From Serratia fonticola (GTDB lineage Bacteria; Pseudomonadota; Gammaproteobacteria; Enterobacterales; Enterobacteriaceae), in assembly GCF_001006005.1 (NCBI RefSeq), contig NZ_CP011254.1, forward strand, positions 372,001-436,000: a DNA stretch of 64,000 bases, in the 5' to 3' direction. Both the position numbers and the translations under genes were made by a program. Of this stretch, positions 42,366-49,904 are shown piece by piece. How positions within the stretch are numbered: the first letter of the stretch is position 1; every line of letters starts with the position of its first letter. The notes under the pieces were generated by a model, which saw nothing but the letters and a program-made list of their open reading frames with translations, did not search any database and had not been told where the DNA came from.

Positions 42366-42755
42366 ATGTATGACAACCTGAAAAGCTTGGGTATCAATCA
42401 ACCGGAAGATATCGATCGCTATAGCCTGCGTCAGGAGGCCAATAACGACATCCTCAAGATTTACTTCCGCAAAGATAAGGGCGAGTTCTTTGCCAAGAGC
42501 GTGAAGTTCAAGTATCCACGCCAGCGCAAAACCGTGGTGGCAGACAATGCCGGCCAGGGTTACAAAGAGATCCATGAGATCAACCCTAACCTGCGCTACG
42601 TGATCGATGAACTGGATCAACTCTGCCAGCGCGATCAGGTGGAAGTGGATCTGAAACGCAAGATCCTCGATGACCTGCAGCATCTGCAAAACGTGGTCAC
42701 CAACAAGATTGCCGAGATCGAATCCGATCTGGAAAAGCTGACACGCGGTAAATAA
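42366..42755 (+). CDS. yaeH: UPF0325 family protein YaeH
   Basis: A 129-residue cytoplasmic protein of unknown function, highly conserved in enterobacteria. [34 protein letters not shown] and [20 protein letters not shown] match E. coli YaeH nearly residue for residue. It is rich in charged residues, and the C-terminal half is predicted by eye to be helical. It follows dapD, as in E. coli; after it the E. coli gene order stops. Confidence 0.95.
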   Translation: MYDNLKSLGINQPEDIDRYSLRQEANNDILKIYFRKDKGEFFAKSVKFKYPRQRKTVVADNAGQGYKEIHEINPNLRYVIDELDQLCQRDQVEVDLKRKILDDLQHLQNVVTNKIAEIESDLEKLTRGK

Positions 42756-42800
42756 CCACCACCATCGACCTAATACTTGTCAGTTTAGGACGATTGGTCA

Positions 42801-42873
42801 CCCCTCACCCCTGCCCTCTCCCGCTGTAGAGTCCAGGGATCTCATAAACACAGAGATTGGGAGAGGGAGCGAG
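42801..42873. repeat. Dispersed CCCTCACCCC repeat, copy c, with enlarged loop
   Basis: CCCCTCACCCCTGCCCTCTC opens the element, and its second arm GGGAGAGGG appears only at 42859, because about 36 bp of unrelated sequence separates the arms. It faces copy d at 42920 in the opposite orientation. Confidence 0.7.
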
Positions 42874-42919
42874 CCCGGAGTCGCAGGCAGGTACAGGTGG
42901 TAAATTGTGGCACGTTCAG

Positions 42920-42955
42920 TCCCCTCTCCCTGTGGGAGAGGGTTAGGGTGAGGGG
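42920..42955. repeat. Dispersed CCCTCACCCC repeat, copy d (inverted)
   Basis: CCCTCTCCC, TGT and GGGAGAGGG form the hairpin, followed by TTAGGGTGAGGGG, the inverse of copy c. Copies c and d together bracket 42801-42955 as an inverted pair. Confidence 0.8.
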
Positions 42956-43031
42956 GGTCACATTTTGCCGGTTTTCTGTGTGATAGGGTAAATCGGTAAT
43001 CGATAGGGTTGTTACTGCTCCGGCAGGCAAA

Positions 43032-43092
43032 ACCTAATTCTTTAACGCTTGCTGGCTGCGGCCTTGAGTGCTTAAGGGATTAGGTTTTTTTT
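43032..43092 (+). terminator. Long inverted repeat ending in a run of nine T
   Basis: AACCTAATTCTTTAA pairs with TTAAGGGATTAGGTT (two mismatched positions) around a loop of about 26 bases, and the right arm runs straight into nine T. It looks like an intrinsic terminator on the plus strand, yet no gene ends near it: yaeH stops 275 bp upstream. It may end a small RNA, or end yqcA transcription on the other strand. The rest of the 409 bp yaeH-yqcA gap is repeat copies c and d plus short unique sequence. Confidence 0.5.
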
Positions 43093-43164
43093 TGCTTTAT
43101 CATCACCACAGGAGATAGGAGGAATAAAGTCGTGCCTGGCTGCTCGCCACCAGGCATCGAGAGG

Positions 43165-43614
43165 TTATTTCAACAAGGCGCCCCACTGCTCTACCCACGG
43201 GCAGGAAGCCACTTCCGGTTCAGGTTGCTCGATCGCATCGATCTCCAGCACATCACCTACACGCGTTGCCCCCTGCTCTTGCAGCAAAGCATCAAAGGTA
43301 CGCCCGGCACCGCAGAAGTTGTCATAGCTGCTATCGCCCAGTGCAATCAAGCCATAACGCAGCTCCGGCTGATAACCCACCTGGTCGCGGATAGCCTGGA
43401 ACAGCGGTGCAATACTGTCAGGCAAGTCCCCTTGCCCGGTGGTGGAAGTCACGACCAGCGCATAATGCTGGCGGTAAAACTGCCACTCTGCCAGCGTCCC
43501 TTCCTCAAACACTTTGACCTCATGGCCCTGTTGTTGCAGGATATTTTCTGCCTCTTCCGCCACTAACAAAGAGTTACCGTAGACCGTTCCAACGAAAATG
43601 CCGACCTGAGCCAT
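43165..43614 (-). CDS. yqcA: Flavodoxin YqcA
   Basis: A short-chain flavodoxin of 149 residues that binds FMN. The phosphate loop is [14 protein letters not shown] near residue 9, the isoalloxazine-side loops are [13 protein letters not shown] and [14 protein letters not shown]. It forms an operon with truC upstream (33 bp gap), as in E. coli. The electron partner is unknown. Confidence 0.95.
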   Translation of the reverse strand: MAQVGIFVGTVYGNSLLVAEEAENILQQQGHEVKVFEEGTLAEWQFYRQHYALVVTSTTGQGDLPDSIAPLFQAIRDQVGYQPELRYGLIALGDSSYDNFCGAGRTFDALLQEQGATRVGDVLEIDAIEQPEPEVASCPWVEQWGALLK

Positions 43615-43647
43615 CGTTGCTGCTCCCTTATGACCGTTAAAAAATGA

Positions 43648-44406
43648 TTAGCTATCCTGACCGCTAGCCTGCTGAAACTCAAGTTCTGGCAGCACGTTAT
43701 GCCAGCCAAATTGTGACATGACACCTTGCCAATCCGCTTCCCAGGGCGCGGAAATATGCAGCGGTTGGCCGCTCACCGGATGAGTAAGTTGAACATGGCT
43801 GGCGTGTAACATCAGGCGTGAACAACCAAAATGTTCGGCCATCCCACGGTTTTGCCGCAGATCGCCGTGAGCGGTATCACCAATAATCGGATGGCGCAGG
43901 TGCACCATATGACGACGCAGCTGATGCTTACGCCCGGTCTCTGGTTTCAGCTCAACCAGGCTATAGCGCGAGGTGTCATAGCGGCCAATCGACACCGGCA
44001 TCTCTACCGTTGCCAAGGGTTGATAATGGCTTACCGCCGGTTTTGGACCTTTGTCTGGGTTGGCATGTTTATCCGCCAGCTTATCCAGCTCTTCCGTCAG
44101 CGCATAGTCAACGGTGCCGCCCTCTAAAACATAGCCCCGCACCACCGCGTGATAGGTTTTCTGTACCTGATGCAGTTCAAACTGTTGCGACAATAACCGA
44201 GCCACATCGCTGGACAACGCCATCAGCAATACGCCGGAAGTAGGACGATCCAAACGGTGTACGGTAAATACGTGCTGGCCAATCTGATCACGCACGGTTT
44301 GCATGACAAACCTCGTCTCGTGACGATCCAGCCAGCTACGATGCACCAGCCAACCGGAGGGTTTGTTAACGGCGATCAGATGTTCGTCCTGGTACAACAC
44401 CTTCAT
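43648..44406 (-). CDS. truC: tRNA pseudouridine(65) synthase TruC
   Basis: An RluA-family pseudouridine synthase acting on U65 of tRNA. Its 252 residues contain the catalytic Asp in VHRLDRPTSGVLLMAL and the family segments VNKPSGWLVHRS near the N-terminus and LKPETGRKHQLRRHMVHLRHPIIGD. In E. coli yqcC lies directly upstream; here they are separated by 12 kb. Confidence 0.96.
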   Translation of the reverse strand: MKVLYQDEHLIAVNKPSGWLVHRSWLDRHETRFVMQTVRDQIGQHVFTVHRLDRPTSGVLLMALSSDVARLLSQQFELHQVQKTYHAVVRGYVLEGGTVDYALTEELDKLADKHANPDKGPKPAVSHYQPLATVEMPVSIGRYDTSRYSLVELKPETGRKHQLRRHMVHLRHPIIGDTAHGDLRQNRGMAEHFGCSRLMLHASHVQLTHPVSGQPLHISAPWEADWQGVMSQFGWHNVLPELEFQQASGQDS

Positions 44407-44436
44407 AGAGTGATTTTTTCCATAGATTAATCATGC

Positions 44437-44497
44437 ATTTTATCTCCTTGCCCCTGCAAGTTGCAGCCTGCTGGCCAGTTTGCAGGGGGGAGAAAAT
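44437..44497. repeat. 61 bp imperfect palindrome upstream of the acylase gene
   Basis: CCCCTGCAA (44451-44459) and TTGCAGGGG (44480-44488) are perfect inverted arms, extended outward by ATTTTATCTCC and GGAGAAAAT. It lies between the divergent truC and acylase starts, so it could be an operator, a transcript hairpin or a small repeat element. Confidence 0.5.
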
Positions 44498-44625
44498 AGG
44501 TAATTGATTGATTCTATCGTCAAACATAAATAATGACGAAACGAAAATCCCGTTTGGCGCTCTCGTTTTTGCCCCACGGGTCAGTAGTGCCTACACTGTA
44601 CAAAAAGTAGCAAGGAGAAATAACA

Positions 44626-45705
44626 GTGAATTGGAATATAACGCTTTTGATAGCCCCCCTTTTACTGTCTATGTGCGGCATTCTGTTTTCACCCCAGTTG
44701 GCAATGGCCTGTACTCGCGCGGTCTACCACGGCGAAGATAACCTGGTGATCACCGGCCGCACTATGGACTGGAAAGAACAGTTGCACTCTGACCTGTGGA
44801 TTTTCCCACAAGGAATGGAGCGCAGTGGTAATGCAGGCAGCAACTCAATCAAATGGACATCCAAATACGGCAGCGTCGTGACTTCCGCCTATGGTGTTGC
44901 AACCACCGATGGGATGAATGAAAAAGGCCTGGTAGCCAATATGCTGTGGTTGGTTGAATCTCAATACCCGGCATTCGATGGCCAGCAGCCAACCTTATCA
45001 TTGGCAGCATGGGCACAGTATGCATTGGATAACTTCGCCACGGTGCAAGAAGCGGTTAACGCACTGGAAAAATCCCCCTTTATCGTAGTAACCGGCGGTG
45101 TGCCTGGCCAGGAACGTTTGGCCTCCCTTCATTTGTCGTTGTCCGATGCCAGTGGGGACAGTGCCATTTTCGAATACATTAACGGCAAATTAGTGATTCA
45201 CCATAGCCGCGACTATCAGGTCCTGACCAATTCCCCTACCTTCGAGCAGCAGTTGGCCATCACCAAGTACTGGCAAGGGATCGGTGGTAACGTCATGCTG
45301 CCTGGCACAAACCGTGCTGCCGACCGTTTTGTACGCGCACAGTTTTATATCAACGCTATCCCGAAATATCATCAGGCCAGGCTGGCAGCCTCTAGCGTGC
45401 TGAGCGTTATGCGCAATGTTTCTGTGCCCTTTGGCATCACGACCCCTGAAGAACCCAATATTTCTTCCACTCGCTGGCGTACTTTGGCCGATCAAAAGAA
45501 CAAGCTGTACTACTTTGAATCGGCACTGGGCAGCAGTACTTTTTGGGTAGACCTGAAACAGGTCGACTTTGCTGCTGGCGCTCCGGTTAAAAAGCTGGTG
45601 CTGGGTAAAGATGAGATGGCAGATTTTACCGGTGAGGTTTCCGCTGAGTTTAAAATCAGCCCTCCCTTTGAGTTCCTTGCTGCCGACGTCATAGATAACG
45701 CCTGA
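44626..45705 (+). CDS. Secreted penicillin V acylase/choloylglycine hydrolase-type Ntn hydrolase
   Basis: A 359-residue precursor. A signal peptide ends LAMA, leaving Cys29 as the mature N-terminal nucleophile (CTRAVYHG), as the Ntn mechanism requires. Mature Arg17 and Asp20 (TGRTMDW), an Asn in NEKGLVANML, an Asn in VLTNSPTF and an Arg in ADRFVRAQF fit the conserved active-site set of this family. The start is GTG with AAGGAG nine bases upstream. Gram-negative members hydrolyse penicillin V and, in Pectobacterium and Agrobacterium, long-chain N-acyl-homoserine lactones; bile-salt hydrolysis is less likely here. The substrate is inferred, not shown. It is the first gene of a block that splits yqcC from truC. 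Confidence 0.9.
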   Translation: MNWNITLLIAPLLLSMCGILFSPQLAMACTRAVYHGEDNLVITGRTMDWKEQLHSDLWIFPQGMERSGNAGSNSIKWTSKYGSVVTSAYGVATTDGMNEKGLVANMLWLVESQYPAFDGQQPTLSLAAWAQYALDNFATVQEAVNALEKSPFIVVTGGVPGQERLASLHLSLSDASGDSAIFEYINGKLVIHHSRDYQVLTNSPTFEQQLAITKYWQGIGGNVMLPGTNRAADRFVRAQFYINAIPKYHQARLAASSVLSVMRNVSVPFGITTPEEPNISSTRWRTLADQKNKLYYFESALGSSTFWVDLKQVDFAAGAPVKKLVLGKDEMADFTGEVSAEFKISPPFEFLAADVIDNA

Positions 45706-45721
45706 GCCCGATCGATGATGA

Positions 45722-45744
45722 CTGGTGGCTCCCACGGCCACCAG
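45722..45744 (+). terminator. Hairpin after the acylase gene
   Basis: CTGGTGGC and GCCACCAG flank a seven-base loop 17 bp after the stop. There is no T-run directly after it, so termination is only probable. Confidence 0.45.
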
Positions 45745-45990
45745 CACACCCTCTAAATTCTCAGATGAGAATACTTATTCAGTCACACTCTGGCCTATTT
45801 TGACTAAAATTTAATCATTTGTGCATTTGCTAAGTTCCTTCCTCCTGTTACGCTGATGTTCACTCTTCAAACTCCGGACCATTGTTGCTTATCGATAAAA
45901 TAGAGTAGATCTGAACGCTCCAGGTAAACACCGATATGGCATTAAAATAACCGGCAGAAAAAAGAGAACACCATAATAGGGAGAGAAAAC

Positions 45991-47310
45991 ATGAGCGTTG
46001 AACGAGAATATTTGTTGCCAGCGATCTGGGTACGTGAACACCTGGTCCAGGTCCCGCTGAATTGGTTCAATAGCAAGGATACCCGCACCATTGAGATCTT
46101 TGCCCGTGAGTTGGTTGACCCGTTACGCCGTGATGAACAACTCCCTTGCCTGCTGTTTTTACAAGGTGGTCCCGGAGGAAAAAGCCCACGCCCTACGGCA
46201 CGCAGCAGTTGGATTGCCGAAGCCCTCAAAAGTTATCGGGTGATCCTGCTCGATCAGCGTGGCACCGGGCGCAGTAGCCGAATTGAAGGCAAGAGTCTGG
46301 CCGGGCTAACCGCCCAGCAGGCAGCAGATTACCTGGCCTGCTTCCGCGCCGACTCGATAGTGAGCGATGCCGAATATCTGCGTAAAAACTGCTTTGGCGA
46401 TCGCCCGTGGAGCACGCTGGGGCAAAGCTATGGCGGCTTTATCACGCTGACCTATCTTTCTCAGGCTCCGGAAGGTCTACACTGCTGCTTTATGACCGGC
46501 GGCCTGGCCAGCCTGCAGCCTGATGCCGATGAAGTCTACGCTCATACCTATCCGCAGGTGATCGCCAAAAATCGCATCTTCTATCAGCGTTACCCACATC
46601 TGGAGCCGCTGCTTGGCCAGATTGCCGACAAGCTGGAGCAGGAAGAGGTGTTGTTACCCGATGGCGACCGGTTGACCGTACGCCGCCTGCAAAGCCTGGG
46701 GATCGATCTTGGCATGAGTGAAGGTTACGAGCGGCTACTTTGGCTGTTTGACGAAGCCTTTAACCCAGACGGTGAATTCAGCGACACCTTCCTGTCGCAG
46801 GTGATGGCGTTGACCAGTTACGCGGAGAATCCTCTGTTTGCCGCGCTGCATGAAAGTATTTACGCGCAGGATAAGGCCACCAACTGGGCCGCCGAGCGGC
46901 AACGGGGCAACTTCAATGCTTTCGCCGAGGATCGGCGCCCGCTCTACCTGACTGGGGAAATGATCTATCCCTGGATGTTCACCGAGATCGCCGCTCTGCG
47001 CCCCTTCAATGAGCCCGCTAAGCTGCTGGCCGATCGCCGCGAGTGGTCACCGCTGTATGACAGCGATCGCCTGCTCGACAATCAGGTACCGGTATTTGCC
47101 GCCATTTATTTCAGCGATATGTATGTCGATTTGAAGCTCTCGCTGGCGACGGCGCAACAGGTGGGTAATTTGACGCCGTGGATCACCAACGAGTATGAGC
47201 ATAACGGCTTACGCGTTGGTAATGTTTTTGGTCATTTGCAGACGATGGCGCAGAAAGCGGGCATTTACGCCCCCTCATCCCAACCCTCTTTCGCAAGGAT
47301 AGCGAGCTGA
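45991..47310 (+). CDS. Prolyl aminopeptidase-like alpha/beta hydrolase (peptidase family S33)
   Basis: A 439-residue cytoplasmic protein with no signal peptide. The fold is shown by LLFLQGGPGGKSPRP (oxyanion region, equivalent to HGGPG), VILLDQRGTGRSSRIEG and the nucleophile elbow LGQSYGGF with Ser146; a His in NEYEHNGLR (about 404) may complete the triad. The size fits the larger, about 48 kDa, Aeromonas-type prolyl aminopeptidases, which release N-terminal proline or hydroxyproline. GGGAGAG gives a good ribosome site. The last 12 or so residues (PSSQPSFARIAS) are translated from a dispersed repeat, so the ancestral C-terminus was probably different. Confidence 0.85.
   Translation: MSVEREYLLPAIWVREHLVQVPLNWFNSKDTRTIEIFARELVDPLRRDEQLPCLLFLQGGPGGKSPRPTARSSWIAEALKSYRVILLDQRGTGRSSRIEGKSLAGLTAQQAADYLACFRADSIVSDAEYLRKNCFGDRPWSTLGQSYGGFITLTYLSQAPEGLHCCFMTGGLASLQPDADEVYAHTYPQVIAKNRIFYQRYPHLEPLLGQIADKLEQEEVLLPDGDRLTVRRLQSLGIDLGMSEGYERLLWLFDEAFNPDGEFSDTFLSQVMALTSYAENPLFAALHESIYAQDKATNWAAERQRGNFNAFAEDRRPLYLTGEMIYPWMFTEIAALRPFNEPAKLLADRREWSPLYDSDRLLDNQVPVFAAIYFSDMYVDLKLSLATAQQVGNLTPWITNEYEHNGLRVGNVFGHLQTMAQKAGIYAPSSQPSFARIAS
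47272..47300. repeat. Dispersed CCCTCACCCC repeat, degenerate copy f, inside a coding end
   Basis: CCCCTCATCCCAACCCTCTT, followed by TCGCAAGGA, resembles the 5' arm of the family. It codes for the C-terminal residues of the S33 hydrolase. With the inverted copy at 47441-47480 it brackets a 200 bp stretch. Confidence 0.6.
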
Positions 47311-47440
47311 TGGGCCCTGCTCTTTTGCAAGTAAAGCGATAATCTCAAGCAAACTCTAAAGCTGTTTTGGAAGTAGAAGCAAACTCAATAACCTTCTTTA
47401 TCCAAGGTAAGTCACTACCATTTCAAACACGCTCGATCTG

Positions 47441-47480
47441 TCCCCTCTCACTAAAGGAGAGGGTTAGGGTGAGGGGAGAG
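47441..47480. repeat. Dispersed CCCTCACCCC repeat, copy e (inverted)
   Basis: CCCCTCTCACTAAAGGAGAG, followed by GGTTAGGGTGAGGGGAGAGG, the inverse orientation of copy f. It lies just beyond the 3' end of pbpC. Confidence 0.8.
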
Positions 47481-47485
47481 GCATC

Positions 47486-49849
47486 TTAGTTCACCAACTC
47501 AATGGTGATCAGGCGGCTATCGGCCCGGCCATGATCGTCCACCGCCCGGATTCGATACTGACCATTGTTGACCGGCCGCCAATCGATGGCGGTTTTACTG
47601 GCGCTGCTGCCTAGATAAATATCATCGACAAACCAATACACCGTTTTACTGTCCGCGTCCGTCACCGCATTGAAGGAGATTTTGTCACGCCCCTGTTGAG
47701 ATTGCCGCAAGGTATAGGTGGTATTTTTCAGCGGCGAGGTAATGCGCGGCGGGCTGCCACCGATCGCCACCGCATTATCCTTGCAATGGTTTACCGGCGG
47801 AGCCCGCTTGGGTAATCCAGCCTGCACAAACACGTTAGCCAGATCGGAAGGCCAGAACTCAAACACTTCGGTACGGGTTTGTGTTTTATCATACGGCGGG
47901 CAGGCCACCTCACCGCTGTTAATATCCAGCACCACCGGACGATAGACGGTATCGACCTTGATCGGCGACTTGCCGGGGATAAACCAGGTTTTGCCTTTCT
48001 GCTGGCACCACTGCGTCGGCAGGTTGCCGCTGGCCAGGCAAATATCCACCCGCTTCAACTGTTTCGGGAAGGGATGTTTCGGCTCCTGCAAGGCCGGATA
48101 GCTGGCGTTAATGCTGTCGATAATATTGAAAAATAGCGGGGCTGCCGCATCGGCCCCCACAAACACGTTGTTGCCTCTGCTGTCGAAATTCCCTTCCCAT
48201 ACCACCAGCACGTAAGGCCCGAAGATCCCGACGCTCCAGGCATCGCGGAAGCCCCAGGAGGTCCCGGTTTTCCAATAGACCGGCAGCGATGATGAGCGTT
48301 GTGCCAAAGTGTCACCAGGCCGGCGGTGCTGACGCAACATATCCAGCGTAGTGAAGCTGGCTTCTTCACTAATCAAACGGATTGGTGGCGGATAGGCATC
48401 ACTCTTTTGCATCCGTAATGGGCGCAATGCGCCCCGGTTGGCCAACAGCGCATACAGCTTCGCCAGTTCCTGGGCAGTGATTTCACCGCCCCCCAACACC
48501 AGCGACAGCCCATAATGGTTTTCACTGGCCAGGTTGGCGATGCCGGACAGGCTTAAAAACTGATAAAACGTCGGCTGCCGTAGCTGGGAGGCCACGTACA
48601 CCGCTGGAATATTACGGCTGAAATTCAACGCGTCTGTCGCCGTTACCGGCCCCAGGAAACGTCGGTCAAAGTTTTCTGGCGCATAAGCACCAAAGGATGA
48701 AGGCACGTCCTTGAGGATGGTCATCGGATGCAACACGCCCTGCTCCATCCCCAAGGCATAAATAAAGGGCTTGAGGGTCGAGCCAGGGGAACGCTTGGCA
48801 TTGGTCCCGTTCACCTGCCCCTGGATCTCGCGATTGTAATAATCGGCAGAGCCCACCAGCGCCCTTATCCCCATATCACGGCTGTCCACCAACAGCACCG
48901 AGGCATTATGGATCCCCCGGCTCTGGTTACGGACGATAAACGCGTTCACCTGCCTTTCGATCAGCCGCTGGAGCCCGGCATCCAACGTGGTATCCACACG
49001 GGTATCCAACTGCACTAACTGCTGGGTTTGTTGGCGCAACTGTTCGATAAAGTGTGGAGCAATGTACGGCATCCGTTCTGGCTGGCGCAGTGCCAAAGGG
49101 AGTTGAAACAGGGCACGCTGACTGCTGTCGGTGCTATACACGCCTTGCCAGCGTTGAAACAGGCGGTTACGGGCCTGCGTCAGGGCTTGCCCCAACACGC
49201 CGGTTTTAGGGTCGATACGATAGCTGGGTGACTGCGGCAACACCGAGAGCGTCAGCGCCTCCGGCAAGGTGAGATCCTGCGGTGCCTTGGCAAAATAGAT
49301 CAGGCTGGCCGCACCGATGCTTTCAATATTGCGGCCATAGGGGGCGTAATTGAGATAGGCCTCCAGAATATCGTGCTTGGAATAGCTGAGTTCTAACTGA
49401 ACGGCCCGCAGTACCTGCATCAGTTTACCACCAGGTGTGCGGGTATTCAGATGCCAATGCATGCGCGCCAACTGCATGGTGATGGTCGAACCGCCCTGCA
49501 TTTTGCCACCGGCTACGTAGCTGCGCCAAAAGCCACGCAGCAGGCTGACGGGGTTAAATCCGGGGTTGTAATAGAACCAGCGATCTTCATGCAGCAAAAT
49601 ACCCTGCACCGCCAGCGGCGAGATCTTTTCCAGCGGCGTCCACAGGCGATAGCGATCGTCATTGGCTAACGTGAGGCGCATCAGCGTCCCGTGGCGATCG
49701 TAGTAAACCGTGGAGAAGGGCACGCCCTGCGAAAGAGGAGGATGCGGCCACAGCCGCGCTCCTACCAGGCCCAGCGCCAGCAGAAATACCGCCATCAAGA
49801 TATTTTGCAGCCAGCGTTTTGCCACAGCAGATGCAGGAAGGATTCTCAT
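47486..49849 (-). CDS. pbpC: Penicillin-binding protein 1C
   Basis: A class A peptidoglycan synthase, 787 residues from the ATG at 49849 (MRILPASAVAKRW); the frame is open 47 codons upstream, but that part overlaps the preceding gene and is not protein-like. It has one N-terminal membrane segment (about 13-35), a GT51 glycosyltransferase domain (LLHEDRWFYYNPGFN, GGSTITMQLARM), a transpeptidase domain with SPGSTLKPF (Ser-x-x-Lys), SRN and KTGTSWG, and the C-terminal PBP1C domain. It follows the alpha-2-macroglobulin gene by 55 bp, the partnership known from E. coli yfhM-pbpC, in which the PBP may repair the wall where the trap protein acts. Confidence 0.96.
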   Translation of the reverse strand: MRILPASAVAKRWLQNILMAVFLLALGLVGARLWPHPPLSQGVPFSTVYYDRHGTLMRLTLANDDRYRLWTPLEKISPLAVQGILLHEDRWFYYNPGFNPVSLLRGFWRSYVAGGKMQGGSTITMQLARMHWHLNTRTPGGKLMQVLRAVQLELSYSKHDILEAYLNYAPYGRNIESIGAASLIYFAKAPQDLTLPEALTLSVLPQSPSYRIDPKTGVLGQALTQARNRLFQRWQGVYSTDSSQRALFQLPLALRQPERMPYIAPHFIEQLRQQTQQLVQLDTRVDTTLDAGLQRLIERQVNAFIVRNQSRGIHNASVLLVDSRDMGIRALVGSADYYNREIQGQVNGTNAKRSPGSTLKPFIYALGMEQGVLHPMTILKDVPSSFGAYAPENFDRRFLGPVTATDALNFSRNIPAVYVASQLRQPTFYQFLSLSGIANLASENHYGLSLVLGGGEITAQELAKLYALLANRGALRPLRMQKSDAYPPPIRLISEEASFTTLDMLRQHRRPGDTLAQRSSSLPVYWKTGTSWGFRDAWSVGIFGPYVLVVWEGNFDSRGNNVFVGADAAAPLFFNIIDSINASYPALQEPKHPFPKQLKRVDICLASGNLPTQWCQQKGKTWFIPGKSPIKVDTVYRPVVLDINSGEVACPPYDKTQTRTEVFEFWPSDLANVFVQAGLPKRAPPVNHCKDNAVAIGGSPPRITSPLKNTTYTLRQSQQGRDKISFNAVTDADSKTVYWFVDDIYLGSSASKTAIDWRPVNNGQYRIRAVDDHGRADSRLITIELVN

Positions 49850-49904
49850 GGAGTCTCGGTACCCACGAACCCCGCAGCTCAACGCTGCGGGGCATCGCGA
49901 TGGC

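Noticed and set aside
42756..43164. Prophage or insertion-sequence remnant at the synteny break after yaeH
   Set aside because: Only short palindromic repeats and a hairpin are present; no integrase, transposase, tRNA target or direct flanking repeats were seen.
44626..44712. Acylase precursor as a lipoprotein, because Cys follows the signal peptide
   Set aside because: The residues before Cys (AMA) do not fit a lipobox, and this Cys is the required free catalytic N-terminus in the Ntn family.
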